Origin: Schizophyllum amplum
Lineage: Eukaryota; Basidiomycota; Agaricomycetes; Agaricales; Schizophyllaceae
Assembly: GCA_007026445.1 (NCBI GenBank)
Contig: VDMD01000062.1
Coordinates: 62,001 to 126,000 of the forward strand
Direction of reading: 5' to 3'
DNA length: 64,000 nt
Shown: positions 44,445-54,808 of the stretch, in pieces
Numbering within the stretch: the first letter of the stretch is position 1
Layout of the letters: each line of letters opens with the position of its first letter
Position numbers and translations under genes: made by a program
Notes under the pieces: model-generated
What the model saw: the letters and a program-made list of their open reading frames with translations, nothing else
The model's database searches: none
What the model was told of the DNA's origin: nothing

Positions 44445-47400
44445 ATCGACGATGGGGATGGAGATGAGGGCAGGTGTAGTAGTCTCACAATATGCTGGGG
44501 TGGTAGTGGGTGGTAGAGAAAGAGGTCAGAGCGCGGGCGCCTCTCTTTAAGAGGAGCGGGAGTTATTTATTGAATTGTAATCCCCATTGCGGCTTGAAAG
44601 AGACGATAACATGCGGAGGCGGCCCGGCCGAGCGGCGGACGCTAACCCGTTCCTTTGTCCACCCCAATGGGGTTTGCACCCATCGCAACGATGTGAAGGC
44701 GCGGGTTCTTGCATGGAATGCCTGCGAAGCTTCACTGACCTTGACGCGTTCGACGAGCGTCCGCGAGCAGATAATGGCACTCGCAATATGTTTGCGTCTC
44801 GCAAAAGCGAACTATCGAATGGCTCGAATGGCCGGCGTCGCGGCGCAACGGCCGGCTCGTCTATTGTCAAAGTGCTGTAGCAAAAGCCTCGTGGTGCGCA
44901 CAGGATCTTCAAGGGATCTCCGCCGATACAAAGTCGTTCGTTCTCTGATGAGGCGCGCGGTCAGCCTAGCACTGCCGATAGAAGGACATGTTTTACTTAC
45001 CGAGGTAACCACGGGATGATGGCTTGCGCGGCTGCACCTTTGACGAGCGTTCCGAGGGCACCGGTAGGCTCCCAGAAATTCCCAGAAGCTACAAGGCGTG
45101 AGAGCGCAATGGAGCACCGCAGGGGCCGCCGGCCTGACGCGTGGTCACTAATTGTTCGTGACGCGGCTGTGGCGGCAAAGATGTGTGCTTGACGCGATGT
45201 CGCCGAGGTCCTGCTTGGTGCGCTGTGCCCCTTCCCGGACGACTGCGAAGACCAAGAGAAAAGAGTTTGGATGTGCATGTGGGGGGACGTCGTTCTTTGT
45301 TACGGGGCACAGGTTGTGGAGCGGCCGGTCCCGGGCATCGGTGGACGCAACGTCGCGGAGTCGAGAGCATGAGAGCAGAGCTGATAACGAGATCAGTAGG
45401 CGTCTTTGCCTCAGCTGAAGCACGCACCATGGACTCTGCAGCCATCTACATGCTGTCCCACCAAGAGCAAGATCCCAAGTGCTCGCGGCGACGCAGCGTC
45501 GAGCGCATGAGGCGCGATGGCTTTCCCCATTCGTACATTCCTTTGTGATCGCTTGTCGGTGTCTTCGCTCGACCTCACTGTGGCCTGCTCAGGCATTCAG
45601 CGTCAACCTGCGAATGTGTACGAATAGGGGAGGGCGAAGCGACTATGAGAAATCAAATCTACAGCCCCTTCGAAGCCCGTTCAGCATTGCCAGAAGATCG
45701 CGAGTGCCCATTCGACTCACATTGGCGAATAACCTAGAGCTCGTAGGTTATTGCAAGCAGGAGGACTCTCCAGCATCGTCGCGTCCGACTTGGAGGGGCG
45801 GGGACAGTCGAGCTGGGAAAGTGCTGCAGGGCGCCGGTATGCGTGACGCGGCGCACCGTGACGGTTCATGTCGCCGCGTACAGGATCGCTGCCTTCCCTC
45901 GCCGTCGTTGAGACCCGCAGCGATGGAGGGAGGCTGTCGACGATTTTTCCCTTTGTCGGATAAGACGGCCATGAGGGGGAGAGGAAGAAAAGGTGACACG
46001 TACGTCTGTGACATGCCTGTTGCTGGCTCTTCATGTGCAGCCGTGACACCTCCGTTTTCCTCGCTCTATAACCACTGAATTGAAAGAAGTTCGAGTCCGT
46101 AAGATAAAATAGGAGCAGGTAGTCAGAAAGCCCAAATGCTGAATATGAAAGATTTGGCGAAAACACGAAGAGTCCGATCGGAACCAGCCGGGGTGCCCTC
46201 GTTCCAGTCGTCAAGATCGGCCACGAGCACAGCGCATTCCTCCTCCACGGCTTCATGCCTCCCACCCTGCGCCTTCAGAGATCTGACACCCTCCCCTCAT
46301 GGTGACACCGGATTCTCTGCCGCCCGCGCAGATACCCCATAGCAGCCAGATTCAGCTCGAAGTTTGCATATCATTCCGAGACGGTGATCTCGCCATAGAG
46401 CGCGCATTCTACAGATTTTCCGCACTTGTACAAGTAAGCCCTCCTCGAACGGGCCGGACAAGCATAGACGTCTTGTCCGTCCGACGATGAGAAACAGTTG
46501 AATCGGATGACGTCTCATGGCCATCGCCAGGCCACGTATTATATGCCGTCGTATGAGCAGGGTATGCCTCGACATAGTCTAAAAGCGCAGAGCAAACCGA
46601 TAGATCGACCAGAATATTTCCTCCCGATTGTCGAGTGCTGCAGATGGACGCGAGGATCAGAGGCGTCGAGAATGGTGAGCAGCTAACGCAGCGATATACG
46701 CACTGGAGCACTGTAGCCAATGTGTAGACTGCGCGCTGCAAAATTACACCTCACTCCGATTCGCAGAGCAAAGACAAGAGCGGCAAAGTGCGGAAGGGCC
46801 TTGACCGTTGACAGCCTTCCAAAGCAACAGTGCACGCTGGCACGCAGAACCGCTCCAAGTCGAGGGGTTGTCAAGTGCATGTCGTAGCTTTGAGCCAAGC
46901 ACAGATAGCCCGCTTATGATAGCAGCGAAAAGGCCATACAAGCCAGACCAAGGAGGTACGCCGCCGCAGTCAAGCCCAATTTCGCCGCCTCACTGGGTCC
47001 CGGGAATGAACGAAAAGGTCGCCACAGCCATGTGAGTTTTCCAGGAGCAAGGGAATACCTCTAGTGATGAAGAGTCGAATGGCAGGACAAGCGGTCATGG
47101 ACAGCTTGGAGGAACGGAGTCAAGCTCCTTTTCAACATTGCGCAAAGTTTACCAAACAGTGACAGTGACGCGTCGCGTGGCCGGGTGACATCCATGACGC
47201 GCCACAGCGTTCGTCAAGTTCAAGTTCTTGTTGCCTCCTACAGTCAAGCAGCTGTTCCGGTCAGTGCTTTTATCTCAAGTGTGAGACCTGCCTTTAACGT
47301 CTCTTACAGGATAGACACGGAGATGTTGTGCTATACCAAAATAGTATAGCGTTCGTTGATTATGACGCGACCAGCCGAGCGCGCTCGGACATCGTCACAT

Positions 47401-48380
47401 CTGGATCCCTCAAGGATTGCTTGTCCTATATCACGAGTCGCGACTCGTTGCTGGATCCAGCTACAATCAGCTCTTTGGAAGAGCCAAAATAGCCTTTCGG
47501 CCATCGTCGCAAAGTCTACCGCCGGAAATTTTCACGGAAGATGTAAGGCATTGGGGCATTTGTAAGTCGTGCGGTGGCCGAGAGATACGCGTTAGGCTCA
47601 CGAAGTTGGACTTGCAGCTTTGCAGCACAAGTGAAGGGGGAGATCTTTCACCGAAGATCATAGGTCGTTGGCGTCAAGCTGGTGTTGTCCACCGCCTCCG
47701 TGGCTGCTTCCGTTCCGCAACATGACTGTTCGAGTTTGGCCGCCAATTCTCGATGACGCTCGGGGGACATGCGCTCAACGTGCGCTGACACAGCGGGTCC
47801 CGAGGGGCTTGGGCACCGCGAACCCGGTCGGTCCTCCCTCGAAACGCTGGCAGAAGCACGACCCGAAGACCGGCTGGCAGGATCTGGACACTGATTACAC
47901 GAGACAGCAACGAGCGCGTCGGCCGCACGTCCTCTGGCGCAACCTCTTGCGACCTCTGCGGCGCGGTACGCTTCCCAAAAATCAGCCATGCTTGCTTTCC
48001 TTGACGCAGATTTAGACAGCGCACGAGGTGAAGCGTAATGCATTCACACCGAGGGCACTCGAGCGCACAGACACGAACTTCAGCGGACTTTGACCATGTT
48101 CGAATCGCACTTCGGTCCCGGAGGCGGAACCATAAAATGAATCTAATTTTGGTTCTCCTCGCATTTCTCCAATTTCTCCTTGGTTTCTCCGGTACCTGGC
48201 GGGCCCATGTCCGTAATCACCGTTCGTCCATCACCACGATGCGCGTCTATTCATAACCCTCTGGGCCCCGATGGCTGAAATTATTCACCGTATATAGCAT
48301 CCAGCAGTGTCCTCACGCGTTCCACCTCTTCCTTTCTCCCACATTTTCTATACCCCCCTACGCTCCTTTGCGATCCCGTC
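44445..48380. other. Long region without a supportable gene
   Basis: Nearly 4 kb. On the minus strand near 46.9 kb 'MYGLFAAIISGLSVLGSKLR' is hydrophobic, and an open frame at 45717-46265 has 'YLLLFYLTDSNFFQF'; neither can be tied to a family or joined by good splice sites. They could be relics of membrane-protein genes. No repeat, element end or RNA gene was recognised. 'gtatatagc' near 48290 may be the TATA box of the next gene, about 90 bases before its ATG. Confidence 0.35.
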
Positions 48381-50853
48381 ATGTCGTCTCCCTTTGGCCC
48401 GAACGCGCCGCGCCGCGATTACTTCCCGCCTCAGCCGGGACTGCAGACCAACCTTCTGCCGCCGTCAGCGAGAGGCAGCGCGACGAGCTCGGCCGCCGTA
48501 GGTCAGAACTCTCGATCGCTTTGTGAGAGCTGACGCGACGGCGTTCCAACAGACTCAGCCTATGCTCCGCGGTAGTGGCGCTTCGCACACTTCGTCCCTG
48601 GCGGAAAAGGTGCGTGCACTATGTTGCGATTCTGCGTCCCATGCTCACCCAGATCCTGTCTTCAGTTCTCTCTTCCCGCCGACCCAGCGGCATGGGGCGC
48701 CAATCTCAATGAACGGGACCCCGACGACTACCTGCACACTCCCGATCCCAAACGCGACATGCGTATCGATACCGGAGGCACCATATTCACCTGTCGTGGT
48801 TTCGCCAACTTGGGCTTTCTGCTGTTCCTTCTCCTGGGCTTGCTCACGCTTTTGTGCGTATACTTGTCGTTCTGCAGGACGACAGCTGACGAATCTGTAT
48901 TCTCCCAGTGCCGGGTACCCTATCATCTCGCATTTCATGGAGGGTTCCCAAAGCAAGAACGGAGGTTTCAATCTAGTGCGTCTTAACTTTCGCATTCGAT
49001 CCGAATCGCTAACATCCCAATTACAGGGTGGCATCAATGGCACGGGGCAGGTGCGGGCGCTCGTTACGCTAAATCCTACATCGTATTGACGTCCTCCTCC
49101 TTCAGGTTCCCGAGATGACTGGCAGCTTCGGCCTCATCGACCCCGATACACCGGCGGACGTGCGGTCGAAGAAGGGATACACCAACGGCGACGACATGGA
49201 GTTGATCTTCAGCGACGAATTCAACGTCGACGGACGCACCTTCTACCCTGGCGACGATCCGTACTGGGAAGCCGTCGACCTCCACTACTGGCAGACGAAC
49301 AACATGGAGTGGTACGATCCTGTGGCAGTCACGACCGCCAACGGCTCCATGGTCATCACCCTCTCTGATACCCCGAACCACGGGCTGGACTACACTGGCG
49401 GCATGGTCCAGACATGGAACAAGTTCTGCTTCACGGGCGGTATGGTGGAAGCGTCCATCATGCTTCCGGGCACCAACGATATTCTCGGCCTCTGGCCGGC
49501 CGTGTGGGTGATGGGCAACTTGGGCCGCGCTGGCTACGGTGCGAGTTTGGACGGCACCTGGCCGTATGTTATTTGCTGTCCCGCTTTTTCTCGCTTTGCT
49601 GATCATCGGCAGTTATACCTACGATGCTTGCGACGTTGGCACTCTCGCTAACCAGACTCAGAACGGGCGTCCTATTGCCGCTACCGAGAACGGCGATGCG
49701 AGTCACGACGGGGTCCTGTCATACCTTCCTGGCCAGCGTCTCTCGCGATGCACGTGCCCGGGAGAGACGCATCCTGGACCCATCCATGCTGATGGGTCGT
49801 ATGTCGGGCGTGCGGCGCCGGAAATCGACATTTTCGAAGCGCAGGTATCGAATGATCAGGGCTTCGTGTCCCAGTCTGGACAATGGGCGCCGTTCAACGA
49901 GGGTAAGCTGTTTTTTCATCCCATACTTGGAAACCTATGCTCATAAGCGCACAGAGTACATCTGGAAGAACACCTCCGGCAATTTCATCTTATACGACGA
50001 GACCGTGAGCTCGTACAATACGTACTTGGGAGGCGTCTACCAGCAAGCGACGTCTGTGGTGTCCATGACCGCTCAAGATTGCTACTACGATGGACCTAAC
50101 CCATGCTTCGCGATCTACGGGTTCGAGTACGTCCCAGGTTTCGATGATGGCGTAAGTCGTTCCATGCGTCGTCAATCACTGAGTCTAATGATCGGTGGTT
50201 ATCTAGTACATTACCTGGATCAACAACGGGAAGGCGGCATGGACGATTACATCTGACGGAATGGGAGCGGACACGGGCGTGGAGATCTCTGCGCGCCCCG
50301 TTCCTCAAGAGCCCTTGTACCTGCTCGCTAACTTGGGCATGAGTATGTCGCGGATGGCATCCGTCTATCCCTCGTATGTCTCACATGTACCGTGCAGGTC
50401 CGAACTTCGGCTATGTCGACATCGACCACTTGACCTTCCCGACATCGATGTTGATAGAGTACGTCCTTTCAACACTACGGAGTCAATATGTTTGCTGACA
50501 TGTCGCAGCTATATTCGTGTCTACCAGAAGGCCGGCCAGACCAAGTGAGTACAGCGATCTTTGTGTAGCGCTAGACTGACAATCGCAAAAGTATTGGTTG
50601 CGATCCTGCCGACTTCCCGACCGCGGCGTACATTGCCCAGTTCCAGGAGGCGTACACGGTACGCAATCCGTTTATCCGATCTCGTTGACCCTGCTCTTAC
50701 ACGCACTGCCAGAACACGAACTTGACTACCTGGGAAGACGACTACGGACAGGTCACTCCCAAGAACAGGTGCGCGTCGTCTTTGAGCGGGAGCCCGCTTT
50801 TCCTTGCGGGCGTTGCTTACTGACCGCCACCCAGCCTCGTCGACCAGTGTTAG
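48381..50853 (+). CDS. KRE6/SKN1-type beta-glucan synthesis-associated protein (GH16)
   Basis: Fourteen exons give 590 residues: 48381-48497, 48553-48609, 48666-48853, 48909-48975, 49027-49050, 49106-49563, 49613-49902, 49955-50151, 50207-50342, 50398-50458, 50509-50544, 50592-50658, 50713-50768, 50835-50853. The polar N-terminus is cytosolic, followed by a membrane anchor ('[18 protein letters not shown]') and then a lumenal GH16 domain. SKN1/KRE6 signatures include '[14 protein letters not shown]', '[20 protein letters not shown]', '[18 protein letters not shown]', '[17 protein letters not shown]' and the catalytic motif 'EIDIFE'. It is a type II membrane protein of the ER/Golgi needed for beta-1,6-glucan in the cell wall (family knowledge). 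All active-site acids are present. It ends 'SLVDQC', a usual end for this family. Confidence 0.93.
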
Positions 50854-51390
50854 ATGGAAACGTCTGATGCCTGATGCATGATAGTGGGTCGGTGAGCTAG
50901 CCCTGGGACATTCTGCACGCACATAAGCATTGCTATATTGTATCTCACTGTGAGCTTACTTGGATGTGATGAACGCCGGTGGTCGCAGTAATGGAGCATA
51001 GAAGGCCTGATGGCGCTCAACCTATATCATTGCGATATCATTAATTGCGGCCATATTCGAAGCGATCTCGACGCGCAGTACGGCGATGTGGAGATGAAAC
51101 TGGGTGCGTACTGCCCACGCTCCCCATGCAAGTCCCCAAGAGCCGCACAGATAGTGCCAAAGTGAGTGTCGCGCACCATGCCGTGAGGGCTGAAGTCGAG
51201 GATGACGATGTCAACATCGAGTCACGAAATTCGCGTCTTATTTGTCTCGTTGAATATACATTGAATGAATTCCATGCTTTATATGTATGGATGGTTTCTC
51301 AAGATCTCACTGCTGCCTGACGTCGTTCAGCCGCGCCTGTGCCCAGCGGTCAATAAATGAGGAAGGGGGAGTGTCAAGCGAGCCGTACCT
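50854..51390. other. Intergenic region between convergent genes, no gene seen
   Basis: It holds the 3' flanks of the GH16 gene and of the minus-strand F-box gene. Nothing else is recognised. Confidence 0.4.
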
Positions 51391-53130
51391 TCATTCGTCC
51401 TCCTCGTCTGATGAGGAATCTGACTCCAGTTCGCGATCATCTACCTTGATATGCCAGGTGAATTTTGGAGGCGCCGTTCCCGCCGCCTCCATGCGCTCGT
51501 GCTCCCGTATCCTCGCGAACACCTTCACCAGCCCTCCTACGCGCCCCCAGCGCTTTCCTGGCAGGCCTTCGGCAGTGTCAACGATGAGGAGCCGAGGAAA
51601 ATAAATGGACAGAAACGCAGCAACGGCACGCGAGCTGTTAATGGGCGACCACTCCACTGTGAGTGAGACCAGCGATGACGGCTTCTCTGGACGCGGCGGA
51701 TTCTGGTCGAACGACACGCCGGTCCCGTCGAACTCGAGCGCGAGCCCTTGCAACTCGGTACATTTGATGGCGAAGGGGACCAGCGCGTGGAGCGTCAAGC
51801 GTCTCTGCCACTGCGGACGCTCTATACCTCGAAGCGAGAGGTGGCTTAAGTCGGACCACGCTCCTGCCATACGCTCGAGCGTCTTCGGTTCCAGGTCAAA
51901 ACCACCCTGGCACTCCAGTTCGACTGAGCAGAGGCCAGTGAAACCGAGTAGGGGAAAGATATCGCTATCTGTCACCGGATCATGATGCTGCGCGTTGGTT
52001 TGATCAAGGTTCCACTGCATAATTTCCAGGTAGCGCAGCAGCTGGGGTTGAGTATGCGCGGCGCGTAGCGCGCGATACAACTTCGTCCAGTCGCCGGTGG
52101 CGGGGTTGCAGGGGCTTAACTCGAGGGCTTCCAACGCCTTGAAGACGCAAGATTGTAGGAGGTCTATGCATAGCCGCATATCTATGCGCTGCAGGTTGAG
52201 TTGACGCACAGATGCGAATGCATTAGCTGCCAGCGAGATTGACTTCCAGCGTAGTATGTCCGTGCGAAAGTTGATCAGCTGCCTCAAGGATGATAACTGA
52301 GCCACATGGACGAGTGTCGAGTGCTCTAGTATCGTGGACTCCAGAGAATGCAGGTCCCATGCCTGGACAAGACGCGAATGCAAGGCCTTGACATCTTCCA
52401 CGTCTCCATTGTAGTTCTTTGTGTCCAAGGTAAATGAGGTAACATAAGGACAGCGAACAGCGAGATCCGACAGTTCAGAGATGTGCGGGCGAGCAGATCT
52501 TGATAGCTTCAACATGAGCGAGCTGAGCGATGGCGGGAGGTAGGGCCGGATATGGCTAAGGCTGGCGCCGCTGGTATACCAGAACAGGTGGCGCAAGTTG
52601 ACAAAGACGGGATGAGGAAGTACGGAAGATATAGCTTCGTACCCTTCTTCAGACAGCCCGGTCTCTTCCATCCCGTTGCGCGAGTACGCGGTGAACGATC
52701 TGCCATCTGCAGCCCGGCCGAAACTGAGCTGGTTGACTAGTGGCGCATGAAACATAACGCGCTGCACATCGGCCGGGAGTACAGAGCGCTTTGGATACTG
52801 ATATTCACCATTGGTGTGAGCGACGGCGGGAAGATTAAGAGTACATATGCTTACGAGTAACTCTGCACAAGCGCTTTGGGTGTTGGGCTTCTTTTCCCAG
52901 AAGTCTTGCGGCATGCAGTGCAGTAAGATGATCTCGATTGTCAGGTTGTCGTGCTTCCAAAGCGCAGTGACGGCGGGCATATAGAAAGCTCGACATGTCC
53001 GCGCGCATGCGGCGAGCGCGCGAGTGTGCACGTCGTAGCCTGGACCGTCTCCATTTGCATCGTCCTTTTGGGTCACCAACTCGTTGCATACCGACCAGAC
53101 AATTTCGGGTATCGATAGCGCGGGATGCAT
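51391..53130 (-). CDS. F-box protein (family 2)
   Basis: I choose the ATG at 53130 because both paralogs start at the same place: 'MHPALSIPEIVWSVCNEL'. The frame is open further upstream, which would add 56 residues without similarity. An in-frame 57-nt intron (52798-52854, gtaagc...tatcag, no stop) lies exactly where the paralogs have their intron, giving 560 residues. The N-terminal F-box-like part has 'CARTCRAFYMPAVTALWKHD' and 'ILLHCMPQDFWE'. LRR-like repeats fill the rest, with 'GGFDLEPKTLERM' and 'INSSRAVAAFLSIYFPRL'. The tail is acidic. Expected role: substrate adaptor of an SCF ubiquitin ligase (inferred). The gene is divergent from the PAK-like pseudogene at 53385, with only 254 bases between starts. 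Confidence 0.8.
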   Translation of the reverse strand: MHPALSIPEIVWSVCNELVTQKDDANGDGPGYDVHTRALAACARTCRAFYMPAVTALWKHDNLTIEIILLHCMPQDFWEKKPNTQSACAELLVSICTLNLPAVAHTNGEYQYPKRSVLPADVQRVMFHAPLVNQLSFGRAADGRSFTAYSRNGMEETGLSEEGYEAISSVLPHPVFVNLRHLFWYTSGASLSHIRPYLPPSLSSLMLKLSRSARPHISELSDLAVRCPYVTSFTLDTKNYNGDVEDVKALHSRLVQAWDLHSLESTILEHSTLVHVAQLSSLRQLINFRTDILRWKSISLAANAFASVRQLNLQRIDMRLCIDLLQSCVFKALEALELSPCNPATGDWTKLYRALRAAHTQPQLLRYLEIMQWNLDQTNAQHHDPVTDSDIFPLLGFTGLCSVELECQGGFDLEPKTLERMAGAWSDLSHLSLRGIERPQWQRRLTLHALVPFAIKCTELQGLALEFDGTGVSFDQNPPRPEKPSSLVSLTVEWSPINSSRAVAAFLSIYFPRLLIVDTAEGLPGKRWGRVGGLVKVFARIREHERMEAAGTAPPKFTWHIKVDDRELESDSSSDEEDE

Positions 53131-53384
53131 GGTCGTTAAATGGCACTTTTCTGAATTTATCTGAGTAGTTGTTTGGCGATGCGAGCAGGGTGGTAGACAT
53201 ACATATTCAGGAGCTAGCCTCACGTTCTCAGCAATGAGGGCGGGCGGGTGGTCACCAGTCAAGTGAGGAACATCGTGGTTCCAGCCAAAACTGAACAATC
53301 GCGCGACGCGTTGCCACTTGCCGGCTTTCGCCGGGACAAATATTTGTCAATGTTGATCTTATCGCTCCTGATGCTTGTTGACAG

Positions 53385-54175
53385 ATGTCGCAATTGAACG
53401 AAAGCTCAAACGTTCAGGTTGCCATGTCCTGCAAAAGCAAGGCGAAGATGAACTGCGACTACGTGCGCCAGGGCCCGGCGAATGTCAAAGGAACCGGGAC
53501 ATTCGCGAAATGGTTCTGGAAGGCGAAGTGGCTCGTACTGAAAAACGCCACAGTTGAGATTCGCCAGTCGGAGGTATGTACGACGATTTTACTCATCAAG
53601 AGCTGCTGACACTGATTAGAGAGACAGAGTTTTGGTCGGAAGTCAATTCTTATACCGCTGAGCAACATCCTGAAAGTCGAACGGACGGATCTCAAGCCGT
53701 ACTGCTTCCTCCTGGAGACCAAAGGCAAGCAGTGCGTTACCCCAGTATGACACCTTCACATTCTTTAGCTGAAGAGTTACATCCTACAGGTACCACGTCT
53801 CTTTGGTACTGTTCTGCTGTCTGTACACGAATTGACTTACATCGCCGCACAGAAATCCGACTCGGAACTTAATTGTATAACTGGCAGGACGACATCTATT
53901 CTCGCTCTCCACTCGTAGGTGGCACCGGTCCGACAAACTTCGTTCACCATGTACGCGCCCACAAATACCCACTGCTGCAAGTGCTGACAAAGGAAACAGG
54001 CCCACGTCGCATTCGACGAGGACAAGGGCGAGTGGTTCGCTACGGACGATAGCGCACCCGAGGACTGTGCTAGAGTGAGTACCTTCTGTCCATGTGCCAT
54101 CCTCATTCTGTTGGGCTGACAATAGCTATTTTCTAGGTTGTCCAAAAGACGATGGACATCTTGACTAAGCCATAA
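53385..54175 (+). pseudogene. Kinase-less PH-CRIB copy of the neighbouring PAK kinase
   Basis: Six exons are visible: 53385-53573, 53628-53731, 53790-53805, 53853-53950, 54000-54074 and 54137-54175. They code a PH domain ('[20 protein letters not shown]', '[18 protein letters not shown]', '[13 protein letters not shown]') and a CRIB-like segment ('GPTNFVHHAHVAFDEDKGEW'), then 'VVQKTMDILTKP' and a stop. The parts line up with the N-terminus of the full gene at 54809-58231. The kinase domain is wholly absent. In exon 4 five extra bases (53871-53875) after 'KSDSEL' break the frame; without them all six exons are in phase. The CRIB lacks the usual GLP end. It is either a very young pseudogene or a truncated gene with an allele or sequence error. 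Confidence 0.7.
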
Positions 54176-54808
54176 CGAGCCGTATGTGAAGCTGAATCGT
54201 GCAGACACTTTATAGCTCAGCATTCTAGCTGAGCAAGTCTTCGCATATATAAGTATGCCTGCGACGCGCATCGTCGCCTGCGTACCCAGTATTTGTTGAG
54301 ACCACACAGTTTTAGCTCGACCATGATACAGGTTCATTTCGCCTTCTCCCTCACGGTTCTCTCAAACTAGATGCCTGCGCACAATGCCTCCGAGCCTCAA
54401 AGGCCGTACACATGTCCTACACTCGAGGGAAAGAGATGAATAAGACTCCACAAATATACAGAAACGAGGAAGTGGGATAATAATACGACCGGCCGAAAAT
54501 ACTGCTGAATAGGCTGCCAGAGTCCGCTGGGGTCGACATAAACCGACACTGCGAGAGACGGCATATAGACAGCAGCGATGCGGACGCGCGACAGACACCA
54601 ACGAGCGCAGACACGCCCAACAATGCGCGAACATGCAGTACGATGCGGATATGGACAGCGGAGGAAGCAGCGCAGTGAGTAGGTACATATGCATGTGAAT
54701 GGGGAATCGCCTTTCGTCAAGGGTCGTTCAGTCGTGAGACATGGACGAATACGACGGACGGAACGGTGCCATGACGCGGCGGACAGTATCATGAGTCGAC
54801 GAACGACA
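54176..54808. other. Intergenic region between convergent genes, no gene seen
   Basis: It holds the 3' flanks of the PH-CRIB copy and of the PAK gene. Frames on the minus strand at 54.4-54.7 kb show hydrophobic runs but no family. Confidence 0.35.

Noticed and set aside
45717..46265. 182-residue open frame with hydrophobic runs
   Set aside because: Hydrophobic part is short, the rest is S/P/R-rich, and no family or splice partner is evident.
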